Assembly: GCA_010672825.2 (NCBI GenBank)
Contig: JAAHFU020000004.1
Coordinates: 558,001 to 622,000, forward strand
Length of the DNA: 64,000 nucleotides
Direction: 5' to 3'
From: Leptolyngbya sp. SIO1E4
GTDB lineage: Bacteria > Cyanobacteriota > Cyanobacteriia > Phormidesmidales > Phormidesmidaceae
Shown: in pieces, positions 52,757-62,204 of the stretch
How the letters are laid out: the number at the start of each line of letters is the position of its first letter
Numbering within the stretch: the first letter of the stretch is position 1
Notes under the pieces: model-generated
Database searches by the model: none
What the model saw: the letters and a program-made list of their open reading frames with translations, nothing else
Told to the model about the DNA's origin: nothing
Program-made: the position numbers and the translations under genes

Positions 52757-54264
52757 TGCACTTGCTCCCGATTCACGATTTCAACGGGGGTACCCTCCAC
52801 CAGGCGGTTTTGGCCTTCAATCACCACGAGTTCATTAGGCTCTACACCCGAAAGGACTTCGACGCCAGACAAGCCTTCCACACCTCGGGTGACCTGCCGC
52901 CGTTGCACAGTGCCGTCCGTCTCGTTGACGACAAATGCATAAAAGTTCTGCTCCCGAGACAATACAGCTTCGAGCGGCAGCACAATCGCATCCTGATTGG
53001 CCACCGTTTCAATCCAGACATAAACTCGGGCGCCGACTTTCAGGTTGCGCACCTGTTGAAAATTGCGAATAGCCACTTTGGTGCTGCGTCCCCCCGGCGT
53101 TTGCGAGGGGCTGACGGCAAAGACGCTACCCTGCGTCCCCCGCTCTTGGGCAATTTCTAGCAGGTCTTGGCGGCTGGCCCCACCCGCCTGAGCGGCACTG
53201 ACCTCCTCTTCCAACACCACATAGGCGCGCTGGCCGGGGCGAATTCCACTGGCTGCATCGGCCTGGAGTTCCAGTTCCACCTCATAGGTCGCAGGGTCAA
53301 CCACCACGATGGGCGCGGTTTCAATCACATCTTGAGGGCTGCTGGCATTCAGGTATTGGGTGTTCCAGTATTCGCCTTCCTGAATATTGATGTAGGCAAT
53401 CACGCCATCAATGGGGGACACCAGTTGCGTATCTTCCAGGTCAACATCCACCTGGTTGCGTCGGGCCTGGGCAGCATTAATCGATGACTCGGCGGACTGC
53501 ACCCCCTCTTCGGCGGAACGAATATTCTGCTGAGCCGTCTTAAATGCCGCTTGAGCCTGATCTACCCGGTTGCGAAAGGCATCGCGATCGCTCGCTGATA
53601 CCGCTCCTCGTTCAAACAGGGTTTGATGTCGGCGGAGTTCCGTTTCCGCTAACGCCAGATCCGATTCCGCTTGTTCTAGATTGGCCTGGGCCTGTAGCAG
53701 CGATGCTTCCGATTGATCCCGCTGGTTCACGGCCACCTGAATATCGGCATCGGCCGTTTGGATGCTGGAGGTTTGGCGGCGGTCATCCACGGTTGCTAGC
53801 AGCTGCCCTTGAGAGACAGAATCGCCTTCCCGCAGCTCAATGCCGTTGCTTTTGGCTACATAGGTGATGTCGCCACTGGTATGAAAGTCCAGAATCCTGA
53901 TTTGCACCGGCAGTGAGGTGCCTTCGTCAAAGACCCACCCCTGAGCCAGATCTTTTTGCGCCCGCACCACCCGAACCGGCAAACGCGCCGGAGCACTCAC
54001 GGTTTCGACGGCTTCATCAGCATCAGCGGCCCTCAGCCCGCTGTAGACTCGCCAGCCTGCCAGCCCCGCGATGACTAGCATGGCCAAACCGATGATGGGC
54101 CACCAGGATTTCTGTCGTTTGGGCGAAGGATTGTGAGTTTCCGAAGGCAAGGGCTGTTCAGCTACCTGAGTCGGCTGAACCGTCTCTGCAGGGTGAACGT
54201 CTTGAGCCCGATCTGGATCTTCAGGCTCTGGAGGAGTTTGGTTACTAGGATTTTCAGCATTCAT
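52753..54264 (-). CDS. RND efflux periplasmic adaptor, pump 2
   Basis: 503 residues. A polar N-terminal stretch (about 48 residues, Pro/Glu-rich) precedes the membrane helix WWPIIGLAMLVIAGLAGWRV. Then come lipoyl half-motifs (SNGIELREGDSVSQGQLLAT; LVSPIDGVIAYINIQEGEYW), a long coiled coil (residues about 160-255, DIQVAVNQRDQSEASLLQAQ) and barrel domains ending GTPVEIVNREQVQ. Both pump-2 proteins carry unusual polar N-terminal extensions absent from pump 1. The stop overlaps the permease start (ATGA). Confidence 0.9.
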   Translation of the reverse strand: MNAENPSNQTPPEPEDPDRAQDVHPAETVQPTQVAEQPLPSETHNPSPKRQKSWWPIIGLAMLVIAGLAGWRVYSGLRAADADEAVETVSAPARLPVRVVRAQKDLAQGWVFDEGTSLPVQIRILDFHTSGDITYVAKSNGIELREGDSVSQGQLLATVDDRRQTSSIQTADADIQVAVNQRDQSEASLLQAQANLEQAESDLALAETELRRHQTLFERGAVSASDRDAFRNRVDQAQAAFKTAQQNIRSAEEGVQSAESSINAAQARRNQVDVDLEDTQLVSPIDGVIAYINIQEGEYWNTQYLNASSPQDVIETAPIVVVDPATYEVELELQADAASGIRPGQRAYVVLEEEVSAAQAGGASRQDLLEIAQERGTQGSVFAVSPSQTPGGRSTKVAIRNFQQVRNLKVGARVYVWIETVANQDAIVLPLEAVLSREQNFYAFVVNETDGTVQRRQVTRGVEGLSGVEVLSGVEPNELVVIEGQNRLVEGTPVEIVNREQVQ

Positions 54265-54451
54265 AAGACCAGTGCTCTGACAACTTTGTGATGTCTCCGT
54301 GCCTCAGCACGCTAAATAACAGGGTTTGGATGATTGAACTTTAAGCAAGGCAGCGTCTCGCAAGCGTCTCTAAGGCGTCCCATCCCGTCTACGCCTGTGT
54401 TTGGATGAAATGCTTTGGCGCTGGGTGAAACGATTTAAGCGATGGACTGCA

Positions 54452-55114
54452 TTAGCCAGATCGGTGCCCCAAATACCCACCGACCAAAACCGAAATAAAA
54501 ACAGCGGGATACATCTGGCCAATAATGGCTTCCAGATTCGTCAGTACTAAAGCGATTTCACTCACGGGTACGATGTCGCCATATCCGAGGGTGGTCAGGG
54601 TGGTAAAGCTGAAGTGTAAAACCCTGAGGTAAGAGTCTTGCAGCAGCATGGGTTGGGAAAATGCATCGGGGTCAAGCGTCGCGACCATGCCATAAAATAA
54701 GGCCCAGGCAAAACCAATCAAAAGATAGACGCTGATGCCTCCCTGAACGGTATCTGCTGTCACTCTAGGAGCCGTCAAAATATCATGGCTAATCAAGTAA
54801 GCAGCGCCTCCTATATACAGTGCAAAAATGATTTGAAATAGTAAATCAAAAGCTTGATTGAATGAAGGAGCCCAGCCTAAACCAATATTGAGCTGTAGAC
54901 AAAATGCCAGACCTGCGATCGCGAGATACACCAACAACAAACTGTTAGGGAGTGTCAAGCTTCTGATAATCAGGACAATGCTATATAGCAACAAAAAATC
55001 CGAAATAATGCTGCCAATACCGGCTTTAAGGAACGGAGACAGCAAGAAGATAATGGTAAGAACTATCAGAAGTTGGCGATATTTTTGGGTCCCAGATGCA
55101 TGTAGAAGGTTCAT
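54452..55114 (-). CDS. Potassium-channel-like protein
   Basis: 220 residues with about six hydrophobic helices, of which the last two flank a pore loop with selectivity filter TTLTTLGYGDIVPVS (GYGD at residues 177-180). There is no C-terminal RCK/TrkA domain and no voltage-sensor Arg ladder is evident. It resembles bacterial two-pore-helix ion channel family (Ion_trans_2) proteins with extra N-terminal helices. It probably passes K+. It follows the unknown 329-residue gene by 22 bp, so the two are likely co-transcribed. Confidence 0.88.
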   Translation of the reverse strand: MNLLHASGTQKYRQLLIVLTIIFLLSPFLKAGIGSIISDFLLLYSIVLIIRSLTLPNSLLLVYLAIAGLAFCLQLNIGLGWAPSFNQAFDLLFQIIFALYIGGAAYLISHDILTAPRVTADTVQGGISVYLLIGFAWALFYGMVATLDPDAFSQPMLLQDSYLRVLHFSFTTLTTLGYGDIVPVSEIALVLTNLEAIIGQMYPAVFISVLVGGYLGHRSG

Positions 55115-55136
55115 TTCAGATATTGCTTGCAGAGAA

Positions 55137-56126
55137 TCAAGAATTCTGAAATTCTACTTCGACCTGCATTGGGTGAAGCGACTCTGCCGCCAGCGTATCT
55201 CTATACTCATTAGGGAGTAACATAGAGGTCAGTTCTGAAATCAATTGAGCGGTTGTTTGAATCTGGGTTCTCAATATCCCCATAACATCAATATCAATCT
55301 CGAAGCTTAGTGATGGCACTCGCCTCGTCAGGCGGGTATCAACCACAGATTGCCATGAGGGTTCGTATGCCAACCAAGGATGTTGAGAAGGCTTAAATGC
55401 CGACATCGATCTTTGAGGACGGGTGGCATACTCTATCCTTTCAGGTTGATTGCTGCCTAACCTATCAGACGTTTGAGGATACGCAGGAGACATGACAACT
55501 TTAGTTGCGCCTAACGCCTCTAAAATCTTTAGCAGCGCTTGCTTTCGCTCTTCAAACAAAAGAGAGAAATAGGTCGCGATCGGATAGTAGCAATGCTGAT
55601 GTGTCTTTAACGGATGTTGCCGATACATATGCCCAGCGATCGGATGCCCTGGCAAAAATTGCAGCTCAGCAGAAATCGCCTCAGGGGAAACCCGACTAAC
55701 AGCAGACTCATACCAAGGATCAAGATTCAACTGAGCAAGGCGCTTAAATAGCAAGCGTGCATCATGATTACGATGGCGAATCAGGTTATTAAGATCGGGC
55801 TTTTGGTATTTCTGTTTTAGTAAAGATTCAATTGTCCAGAACAACGCCGTTGTCGTACCAGGAAGTGACAGGGCTGCGAGCGATTCAAATGAATTGACGT
55901 TCGAATCCGTGCTGAATGAAAGCGCTTGCATGGCCTTCCTCAAATCAATTTCTGCACGGGAAATAAAAACATCCGACTCGCCTTTGAGCGCTTCTTGCCA
56001 AAGCATGCGGGGGAGATCAGTTGGATCCTCTCCATAATTCAGAACGTACAACAGGGATCTGAATCCCAAAGAATTAAAATTCAACTGATTATTCGCTGCT
56101 GCATGGGTGTTTTCAGGGCTGAACAT
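55137..56126 (-). CDS. Hypothetical protein, 329 residues
   Basis: Starts MFSPENTHAAANNQLNFNSL. No membrane helix or known domain is recognised. Visible features: a central HPIAGHMYRQHPLKTHQHCY region rich in His, an LLFEERKQALLKILEALGAT helix, and a C-terminal beta-like SLSFEIDIDVMG then helical ELTSMLLPNEYRDTLAAESL. The composition is normal for a soluble protein. It lies directly upstream of a K+-channel gene and downstream of two small genes on the same strand, so a channel accessory or an effector role is possible. No function is assigned. Confidence 0.65.
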   Translation of the reverse strand: MFSPENTHAAANNQLNFNSLGFRSLLYVLNYGEDPTDLPRMLWQEALKGESDVFISRAEIDLRKAMQALSFSTDSNVNSFESLAALSLPGTTTALFWTIESLLKQKYQKPDLNNLIRHRNHDARLLFKRLAQLNLDPWYESAVSRVSPEAISAELQFLPGHPIAGHMYRQHPLKTHQHCYYPIATYFSLLFEERKQALLKILEALGATKVVMSPAYPQTSDRLGSNQPERIEYATRPQRSMSAFKPSQHPWLAYEPSWQSVVDTRLTRRVPSLSFEIDIDVMGILRTQIQTTAQLISELTSMLLPNEYRDTLAAESLHPMQVEVEFQNS

Positions 56127-56207
56127 GGGTTATTGCTTCCGTAAGCATGAAAGAACAGTTTCCAAACAAAAGACAACAGGAGATTGCTTAAGCAATTGAT
56201 CCACAAA

Positions 56208-56459
56208 TTATTCGCCAAAGCGACGCCATTCTAATTCAGGCGGGATGTCTCCCATCACGCTGTGGATTGTTTCATTCACTGTACGCAACTCCTCATAGGC
56301 AACCTTGCCATCAGCCCAAATGAGGGATTGAATACGCTCACTTTCATAGATAGAGAACTGACCGTCTTCTAGAGCCTTTTCAACAGTGGACTTCAAGATG
56401 TCAAGCTGAATTCTCTCTTCAGATGTGAGTGGTTTAGCGTTAAGACGTTCCACTTTCAT
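56208..56459 (-). CDS. Hypothetical protein, 83 residues
   Basis: From ATG 56459 with GGGAG ten bases upstream: MKVERLNAKPLTSEERIQLD, then a helical body with YESERIQSLIWADGKVAYEE and VMGDIPPELEWRRFGE. The WADGKV block resembles the turn of TerB/EF-hand-like helical domains, but this is weak. A 105-residue version starting at 56525 lacks a ribosome-binding site. It is the second gene of the 54452-56685 run. Confidence 0.6.
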   Translation of the reverse strand: MKVERLNAKPLTSEERIQLDILKSTVEKALEDGQFSIYESERIQSLIWADGKVAYEELRTVNETIHSVMGDIPPELEWRRFGE

Positions 56460-56529
56460 GACACGCTCCCCAATGTGAATAGATTTGGGAAGATAAACTT
56501 CTATACAAAGTTTGATCTCCCACAAAAAT

Positions 56530-56685
56530 TCAACGATTTAGTTCAACAAAAAGATCTTGAACTTCTTCTACCGTTGTCAAAATAATGCTTGGAGTGAGGG
56601 ATGGTCGCGGGGATGAGTTTGCGACCAAAAGCACCATCACAATTGCTGTCAAAAGTCGATCAAACTTAATACACGTTGCAAACAT
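56530..56685 (-). CDS. Short peptide with hydrophobic N-terminus, 51 residues
   Basis: A perfect GGAGG lies eight bases before the ATG at 56685, one of the best ribosome-binding sites in the window. The peptide begins MFATCIKFDRLLTAIVMVLL, a likely membrane or signal segment, then VANSSPRPS and an acidic tail (TTVEEVQDLFVELNR). The short length and good start support a real small gene. Function unknown; it heads the four-gene minus-strand run. Confidence 0.5.
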   Translation of the reverse strand: MFATCIKFDRLLTAIVMVLLVANSSPRPSLTPSIILTTVEEVQDLFVELNR

Positions 56686-56937
56686 GACTGCTTCCTCCAA
56701 TGCTTGATCACAACCCTTTTTGTGGATTTTTCTTGTGTTCTTGCGGGCTTAAATTGCTTCAGAGAATTTCATCAGGGATCCTGTCGCCTCGGCTGAGCCC
56801 CTGCGAAATTCAGGATAAAAGCGGGAGATTCCACACAAGTTGGAATTTTGTTTTTCAAACGTTCGATATAAAACTGACTGGCTCAACGCCGTTAAATCTT
56901 GGTACATGATCGAGGTTCCTATCGGAAGTTGAACTAG

Positions 56938-56958
56938 AATGTGAGTATTCCTCACATT
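56938..56958. promoter_or_regulatory. Inverted repeat upstream of TetR gene
   Basis: AATGTGAG (56938-56945) and CTCACATT (56951-56958) are perfect 8-bp arms with 5 bp between, 84 bp before the TetR start. The size and form fit a TetR-family dimer operator, so autoregulation is likely. Confidence 0.55.
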
Positions 56959-57041
56959 TACAGAGTACGAGGATTGCTCATGTTTTGTCAAGAAGAATAT
57001 GAGCAAAATTCGTATTTTCCTGCCGAGATATGCTCAAACCT

Positions 57042-57776
57042 ATGTCTGACAATTCATTTAGCCTGTTGGGTCTACGTCGCCAGCCACGCCAAGCCCGTAG
57101 CCAAGAAAGAGTCAACCGAATCCTGCAAGTGGCGCAAGCCCTGTTTGTATCAGAGGGGTATAGCACGACAACAACAAACCAAATCGCGGCCCAAGCAAAC
57201 GTGCCCATTGGGTCGCTCTACCAGTTTTTCCCAGATAAAGCCGCGATTCTGCAAGCCTTGGCGGTTCACTATACAGCGGGATTGCGACAACATTTAGCAG
57301 CGCAATGGAATGCGCTAGAGGCCGCAGAGTCACCGTTGTCGGCGTGCATCGATCAGTTGACTGATGCAGCACATCAATTTTTTATGGATAATCCTGGCTA
57401 TCACGCCATTTTTATGGAGGCACAGGGCACCGTGCCAGAACTGGCTGAGATTGACCAGGCATTTGATATGCAGTTGATTCAAGATTGGAGTGCGGCCTTT
57501 GCGAAAAGAAACCCCGCGTTGACCCAGGAGGATTGTGACACGATCGGATTTGTGACGATAAAAGCAATGGGGAATCTGTTGTGGCTGTCCCTGAGTCAAA
57601 AGCCTGAGGTTCGCCAACGTCTAGTCGCAGAAACGAAGCGATTATCCCTGAATTATCTGCAGGATTATTTCCCAAAAGATGAAATCTCACCCAACACACC
57701 TTCTGAGGATGACGGGGGCAAGCGTGGGAGAAGGCAGAAGGCAAAAGGCAAAAGGCAGAAGCAGAAGGTGGAATAG
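57042..57776 (+). CDS. TetR-family regulator with repeat-derived C-terminus
   Basis: From ATG 57042 (MSDNSFSLLGLRRQPRQARS) it encodes 244 residues. The HTH is canonical (RILQVAQALFVSEGYSTTTT, NQIAAQANVPIGSLYQFFPD, KAAILQALA). The ligand domain (residues about 75-210) matches the TetR_C type with LTDAAHQFFMDNPGYHAIFM. The last ~20 residues (GRRQKAKGKRQKQKVE) come from AAGGCAGAAGGCAAA heptads, so an intergenic repeat has been translated as a basic tail. ATG 57030 adds four residues. The target is unknown; the two CAAACGTTTG sites and its own operator are candidates. Confidence 0.88.
   Translation: MSDNSFSLLGLRRQPRQARSQERVNRILQVAQALFVSEGYSTTTTNQIAAQANVPIGSLYQFFPDKAAILQALAVHYTAGLRQHLAAQWNALEAAESPLSACIDQLTDAAHQFFMDNPGYHAIFMEAQGTVPELAEIDQAFDMQLIQDWSAAFAKRNPALTQEDCDTIGFVTIKAMGNLLWLSLSQKPEVRQRLVAETKRLSLNYLQDYFPKDEISPNTPSEDDGGKRGRRQKAKGKRQKQKVE
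57730..57768. repeat. GAAGGCA/AAAGGCA heptads inside the TetR 3' end
   Basis: Imperfect copies of GAAGGCA and AAAGGCA run through the last codons of the TetR gene. CCTTCTGCCTTTTGCC at 61971-61988 is the same repeat on the other strand. Confidence 0.75.
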
Positions 57777-57862
57777 AACACGCTCTGTGAGAGGCTTTTA
57801 GAGATCTAAATGTCGTAAGGATACTGGCAACAGATATGTAGCGGTGTGCATTTGGATCAAGC

Positions 57863-57892
57863 ACACCCTAGACCCCAAACCCTAGACCCTGC
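57863..57892. repeat. CCTAGAC/CCCAAAC heptads
   Basis: About four imperfect heptads between the TetR and caspase genes, preceded by TCAAGCACACCC, which also precedes the heptads at 21536. So the flank, not just the heptad, is shared between the two sites. Confidence 0.7.
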
Positions 57893-57927
57893 CTTCACCA
57901 AAACGTACTGGATTGACCTGAATAGGG

Positions 57928-60900
57928 CTATGAATTGGCAGCGCAGACTCTACAGCCGACGATCGCTGAGGTAGAAGATTCAGACTCCTCTGACTGCCTT
58001 TGAAACAGCCAAATGCCCAAAATGACCCCCGTCAAAGTGAGGAGCAATAGCCCCAATAACCAGAACTTACTAGGTGGATGGGGGGGCGTATCTGACAGGC
58101 TCTGGGGGGCGGGGGTTGGAGGGGGCTGTGAGACCGCGGCGGCGTCCGGCTTATCTTTGAACCGACTCGCCTCCAGAATGGCTTGACCCAACGCTTGTCG
58201 CCCCGCTGCCTCTGTAAAGTAGCTCAGGTGATGACAGGCCACCTCTAGTGACTGGGGTGAGGGAGAGCGCTGCGACGGCAGTGCCTGCATACTGTAAACC
58301 GTAGCGGCCAGATCGTTGGGCTGGCTCATAAAGGGAAATTCCACCGCCGCTCGCCCAAGCCGATCTAGCAGCTGCATCACTCGGTGACGGCTGGCGGCAT
58401 CGGGTAGAGAAATCAACGATGAGTTACCGGCTAAAACCGTATAAGGAACACCTGGATCGGCGCTGTCAGCCAGAGATCTGAGGAAGTCTGAACCAGGCTT
58501 CATTTGATCGAGGGTGACATCCACGAGTTCGATGGCTGCCATTAAGCTGCCCAACGCTTTGACGGGTAGCGCCACGGAGGACAAGCTGTTGAGGCCAATG
58601 GTTAACGCTGCGGTGGCCCAATCCTGCAGGGTAGACCAGGGGGAACCGGCATTGGGCGTTCCTAGCATAATCAGGTGCTGGACGACTCGATTGCCTGCAT
58701 GCCGTTCAATGAAGTACCTGGCGACCAGCCCCCCCAGGGAATGGGCCACAATGTGCAGGGTTTTGCTGTGGCCCGGACTCAACCCCACGGCGGTTAAGCG
58801 ATCGCCCAGTTGCTGAGCTAAATCTCCGATGGGCGTGTTGAGATTTTCATAGTCAAAGGTGAGCACCAGGTCGTATACATCCAACAGGGAGTTTGATTGG
58901 CCATCCACCTCAATCTGGGTCTGATGGGCACCGACTACCATGCTTTGGGTATTCCCAAAGATGCCATGGATGCAGAGCAGAATTTTCTGAGCACTGGATA
59001 CCCGCTGCATAACGGCAGCGCGGTCAGCGTTATAGCGGGGGGGTTCTCCATCAACCCCTTCGACCATTGCCAAGATGGGATAGGGAAACTCCAGGCCCAG
59101 CTTTTGCGCAACCACTTTTTGGAAAAAGATGCGAACCGAGCCCCCTAGATTCCGGGTACCAGTATGGCTGGAATCGGGCAACCGTTCTAGGAGAATTTCG
59201 GTTTGGTTGCCCCGGGTGCGTCCTCTGCCCAGGGGGATAAAGAATTCCCCGTCAAAGGCAAGGGGCAAAACAGATTCGTTGGCATCAAGGGAGATGGGGG
59301 CAAAGAGGGTGAGGGGATGTTCAGACGTCACCGTGGCAGCCTGGGTGATGTTCTCCAGTTCCAGCACGTGTAGATCTGATTCCAGGCTACGAGTCTTGAC
59401 TAACGGTAGGGGAGACGTGATCTGGGGCTCAGCTCGTAGCAGAGGCGGTAGAGCCGGATGTTTCAGGTTCCGCGTCCCCTGGGAAAGGGTTGCTAGACGA
59501 ACAGAGCCTTGCAAGCTGGGGTGAGGATGGAGGGTCACCCCATACCCTAAATCAACTGCTTGGTCGGGGCTAATGGCTGTGGTCGGTTGGGGGCGAACGA
59601 CCGTAAAGGTCACCTGATTGGTTATCCAATCGTCATAGTGGGTCTCATCGGTTTCAGGGGTCATCCCCAGATTGCGAACCATGACTCGCTGCATCAGACG
59701 ATTCAAAGCGCTGCGCCCCAGAGAGCGAGGCTCAATGGCGCGGGTTATGGGGTGGCCCAGTTCATCCTGCTCCAGTAGCGTGGCGTCAAAGTCAGCGGTG
59801 CAGGCGATCGCCTTAAGCGTGTCATTAAACTCGGTCACACCTTGCTGCCAGAGCGCTTTGGGAACGCTGCCGTAAATGGGGTTTCCCTGAGCCACCCAAA
59901 CCTCTTCTTGGGGATCCAGCCGCACGGTTCCCCCTTCCAGCAGGGAGATGATTTGAAACGTTTCAGTGAGATCGTAGAGGGCACAGAAGAGGGTGAGGGG
60001 GCATTGGTTAGAGAGTTTGATCCGAAAGGTGGGCTGCTGCCACCGGTTTTGGTTGGCATCCCATTCATAGGCCAGCTGAATTTGGGATTGCCTCAGGGGG
60101 TCTGATTGGGTGCCCTGATAAATTTGAATTTGCAGCGCATCGGCGGGAATTTGACTGGCAGCCGGGCTGGTTAAGTCAGCCACCGTCAGCCAGCGAGCCA
60201 TATGCTCTAACTGACGGACGGCGATCGCAGCGTGATCTGAGGAATAGCCGTGGATTGGGTTTACCAGCAGCGACGCATCCGCAGGGCGACGAATCAGATA
60301 GGTTCCCGCCTCCGCCAACACCTGCAGGTGAGCCGCAGCCGTTTCCGTTGTCGCTTGCAGATAGGGAGACGGTTGACCATTGGGGCTAGCAGTTTCCAGG
60401 GCTTGCCGCACCCACTGAATCCCCGTTTCTTCTCCGGCTAAAGACACCGTGATTGCAGGCAGCGGCACAGCTGTCATGACGGCTTTAAAGACTGCTTGGG
60501 AATCTGCTAAATGCTCATCCCCCTGAACGATGCGGAGGTGGCTCAGCTGCGGCAAAACTTCGATAATGTCAGCGTGGGCGATGGCTTGTTTCGCATCTTG
60601 CAGGGTAGCTGAAGCCGTATTGAAGGGAAAGAGGGCTAAGCGGGGGCACGCGGCCGCCCCCGCACGGAGGGGGGGAATGCCGTGAACTGCGCCGCCATCC
60701 ATGCTCCAACCAGCAGTCTGGTCATAGAAGACCGTGTAGTACGGGCGCGATCGCGCACTGGCCCCCCCGAGGAACGGTTGGTCAAGATCCGATGGATGGG
60801 TAGCTTCCAGTTGGGGGGACTGGGCGGCCATCTGGCTGCGCACCCGAGCATTGGCGCGTCTAAACAAATCGCGATAGGAGAGGGGGCCACTGGCCTGTTG

Positions 60901-61626
60901 AAGGGTTTCTAATAAAAAGTAGGAGAACGCCCCTCGATAGTTGTCGCCCCCCAGTAATTCTCTGGCTTCTTCATGCTCTCGGCAGGCTGCCAACAACACA
61001 TGCCGACCTTTGGGAAACAGATTTTGAGCCACAGGCTGTTGGGCACTGCGAGACGCGATCGCGGGTGACCCACCCTGAGGCAACGACACAAAGGTCTCTA
61101 AAGGGCGCTGCCGTATATCTGCCGGAACCTGCCGTGTAGCCATAGACGGGAGGGCACTGCGTGTGCCCGCTCCGGAATGGCAGCAGTCCAAGATCACAAG
61201 GATGTGGGGAGTGCGCTTATCAACTTCTGCAATCAGACTGGCCAGTTCTTTATCCGCTAAGTCCCACTGCCCCTCAAGGCGGCTATCCCAGCAGACGAGG
61301 GTTTCATTGAAGCGATCTGGCTCAATCTGCCAAAACTCAGGCGGTGAGGGGGCTTGCGACCCATGACCACTGTAGTAAAAAAGCGCCACATCCCCTGATT
61401 GGGCCTGGGTCAGGTAAGTTTGGAAGCCGTCAATTACGGCCTGACGGGTTGCCTGTTCGTTCGTTAAACGATGGGGCGGCGGCAAGGCATAGTCTGGCGT
61501 GTCTTGGATGCACCCGCGCAGATATTGCTCAAAGGCCTCGACATCGTTGATGCACCCTTTCAGGGGCGGCAGGGGCGGGGGATAGCTATCGATTCCCACG
61601 AGGAAAGCGTAGACATTGCAGACCAT
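57928..61626 (-). CDS. Caspase-family peptidase fused to a lipase-like domain, membrane-anchored
   Basis: 1,232 residues from ATG 61626 (MVCNVYAFLVGIDSYPPPLP). Residues 1-280 are a caspase-like peptidase: catalytic His88 in ALFYYSGHGSQ and Cys149 in VILDCCHSGAG, with RHVLLAACREHEEARELLGG and GAFSYFLLETLQQ. The middle ~600 residues are beta-rich with no clear domain. Residues about 870-1080 are an alpha/beta hydrolase of the PGAP1/GPI-deacylase-like kind: LLCIHGIFGNTQS, VLTFDYENLNTPIGDLAQQL, nucleophile VAHSLGGLVARYF and LIMLGTPNAGSPW. A Pro-rich linker and one helix (FWLLGLLLLTLTGVILGIWL) end the protein. Orthocaspases cleave after Arg/Lys and act in stress and cell death; pairing with a lipase suggests an effector. 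TTG 61656 would add ten residues. Confidence 0.9.
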   Translation of the reverse strand: MVCNVYAFLVGIDSYPPPLPPLKGCINDVEAFEQYLRGCIQDTPDYALPPPHRLTNEQATRQAVIDGFQTYLTQAQSGDVALFYYSGHGSQAPSPPEFWQIEPDRFNETLVCWDSRLEGQWDLADKELASLIAEVDKRTPHILVILDCCHSGAGTRSALPSMATRQVPADIRQRPLETFVSLPQGGSPAIASRSAQQPVAQNLFPKGRHVLLAACREHEEARELLGGDNYRGAFSYFLLETLQQASGPLSYRDLFRRANARVRSQMAAQSPQLEATHPSDLDQPFLGGASARSRPYYTVFYDQTAGWSMDGGAVHGIPPLRAGAAACPRLALFPFNTASATLQDAKQAIAHADIIEVLPQLSHLRIVQGDEHLADSQAVFKAVMTAVPLPAITVSLAGEETGIQWVRQALETASPNGQPSPYLQATTETAAAHLQVLAEAGTYLIRRPADASLLVNPIHGYSSDHAAIAVRQLEHMARWLTVADLTSPAASQIPADALQIQIYQGTQSDPLRQSQIQLAYEWDANQNRWQQPTFRIKLSNQCPLTLFCALYDLTETFQIISLLEGGTVRLDPQEEVWVAQGNPIYGSVPKALWQQGVTEFNDTLKAIACTADFDATLLEQDELGHPITRAIEPRSLGRSALNRLMQRVMVRNLGMTPETDETHYDDWITNQVTFTVVRPQPTTAISPDQAVDLGYGVTLHPHPSLQGSVRLATLSQGTRNLKHPALPPLLRAEPQITSPLPLVKTRSLESDLHVLELENITQAATVTSEHPLTLFAPISLDANESVLPLAFDGEFFIPLGRGRTRGNQTEILLERLPDSSHTGTRNLGGSVRIFFQKVVAQKLGLEFPYPILAMVEGVDGEPPRYNADRAAVMQRVSSAQKILLCIHGIFGNTQSMVVGAHQTQIEVDGQSNSLLDVYDLVLTFDYENLNTPIGDLAQQLGDRLTAVGLSPGHSKTLHIVAHSLGGLVARYFIERHAGNRVVQHLIMLGTPNAGSPWSTLQDWATAALTIGLNSLSSVALPVKALGSLMAAIELVDVTLDQMKPGSDFLRSLADSADPGVPYTVLAGNSSLISLPDAASRHRVMQLLDRLGRAAVEFPFMSQPNDLAATVYSMQALPSQRSPSPQSLEVACHHLSYFTEAAGRQALGQAILEASRFKDKPDAAAVSQPPPTPAPQSLSDTPPHPPSKFWLLGLLLLTLTGVILGIWLFQRQSEESESSTSAIVGCRVCAANS

Positions 61627-61656
61627 AAGCGAGGGGGCGGGGGCGAAGGGAGACAA

Positions 61657-62204
61657 TACCGTACATCAACCATGGCATTTGGGACAGGAGGCGTCAAAAG
61701 ATTTACCGATAGGGGAAACCCCGCACTGGCATAATCCCTGAGATGATGGGGGTGTAACAGGTTATCGCTTAGCAACGGATCCTCGACGGAGCCTTTTATA
61801 GCAGTACGCATTTGTGTTGCAGCCTTTTTTAGCTGAGTGAGGTACATCCTGGTCGCAATAGGGTCTAGGGTCTGGGGTTTGGGGTCTAAGGCGAGTACTT
61901 CATCAGAGTGAGAAACGCTGTAGGACAGTTCAGATAACTCAACTGCTCTCTAATCAGGCGGTTCATTTATCCTTCTGCCTTTTGCCATACCAGACTGGTC
62001 ATAAACGGACGCATCACAAAAGTTTGATCTGTCCTACCGGCCTGGATGCAGCCGTTGTTTTGCAACAGTTGTTTACAGAGGAACTAAAGTTTTCAGGAAT
62101 CTCTGGCGATCTAGCAGAAATACTGAATAGGTTTGTCTTAGTATCTACGTTCCCTGAGATTGCGATAGTCCGTCGGTCTTGATCTTTTCGTTCAAGAGGG
62201 TCTC
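61657..62204. other. Intergenic region, 548 bp, with repeats
   Basis: Lies between the divergent caspase and large TPR-like genes. It holds the ~103-bp repeat copy at 61820-61922 and a short heptad stretch at 61971-61988. No convincing gene is seen; a 66-codon frame at 61982-62182 starts inside the heptads. Confidence 0.5.
61820..61922. repeat. Dispersed ~103-bp repeat, copy 2 of 2
   Basis: Matches 12693-12795 from CAGCCTTTTTTAGCTGAGTG to AGAAACGCTGTA with a few substitutions, in the same orientation. It lies upstream of the caspase gene. Confidence 0.85.

Noticed and set aside
61982-62182. 66-residue ORF between caspase and TPR genes
   Set aside because: It begins inside heptad repeat DNA and has no coding hallmarks.
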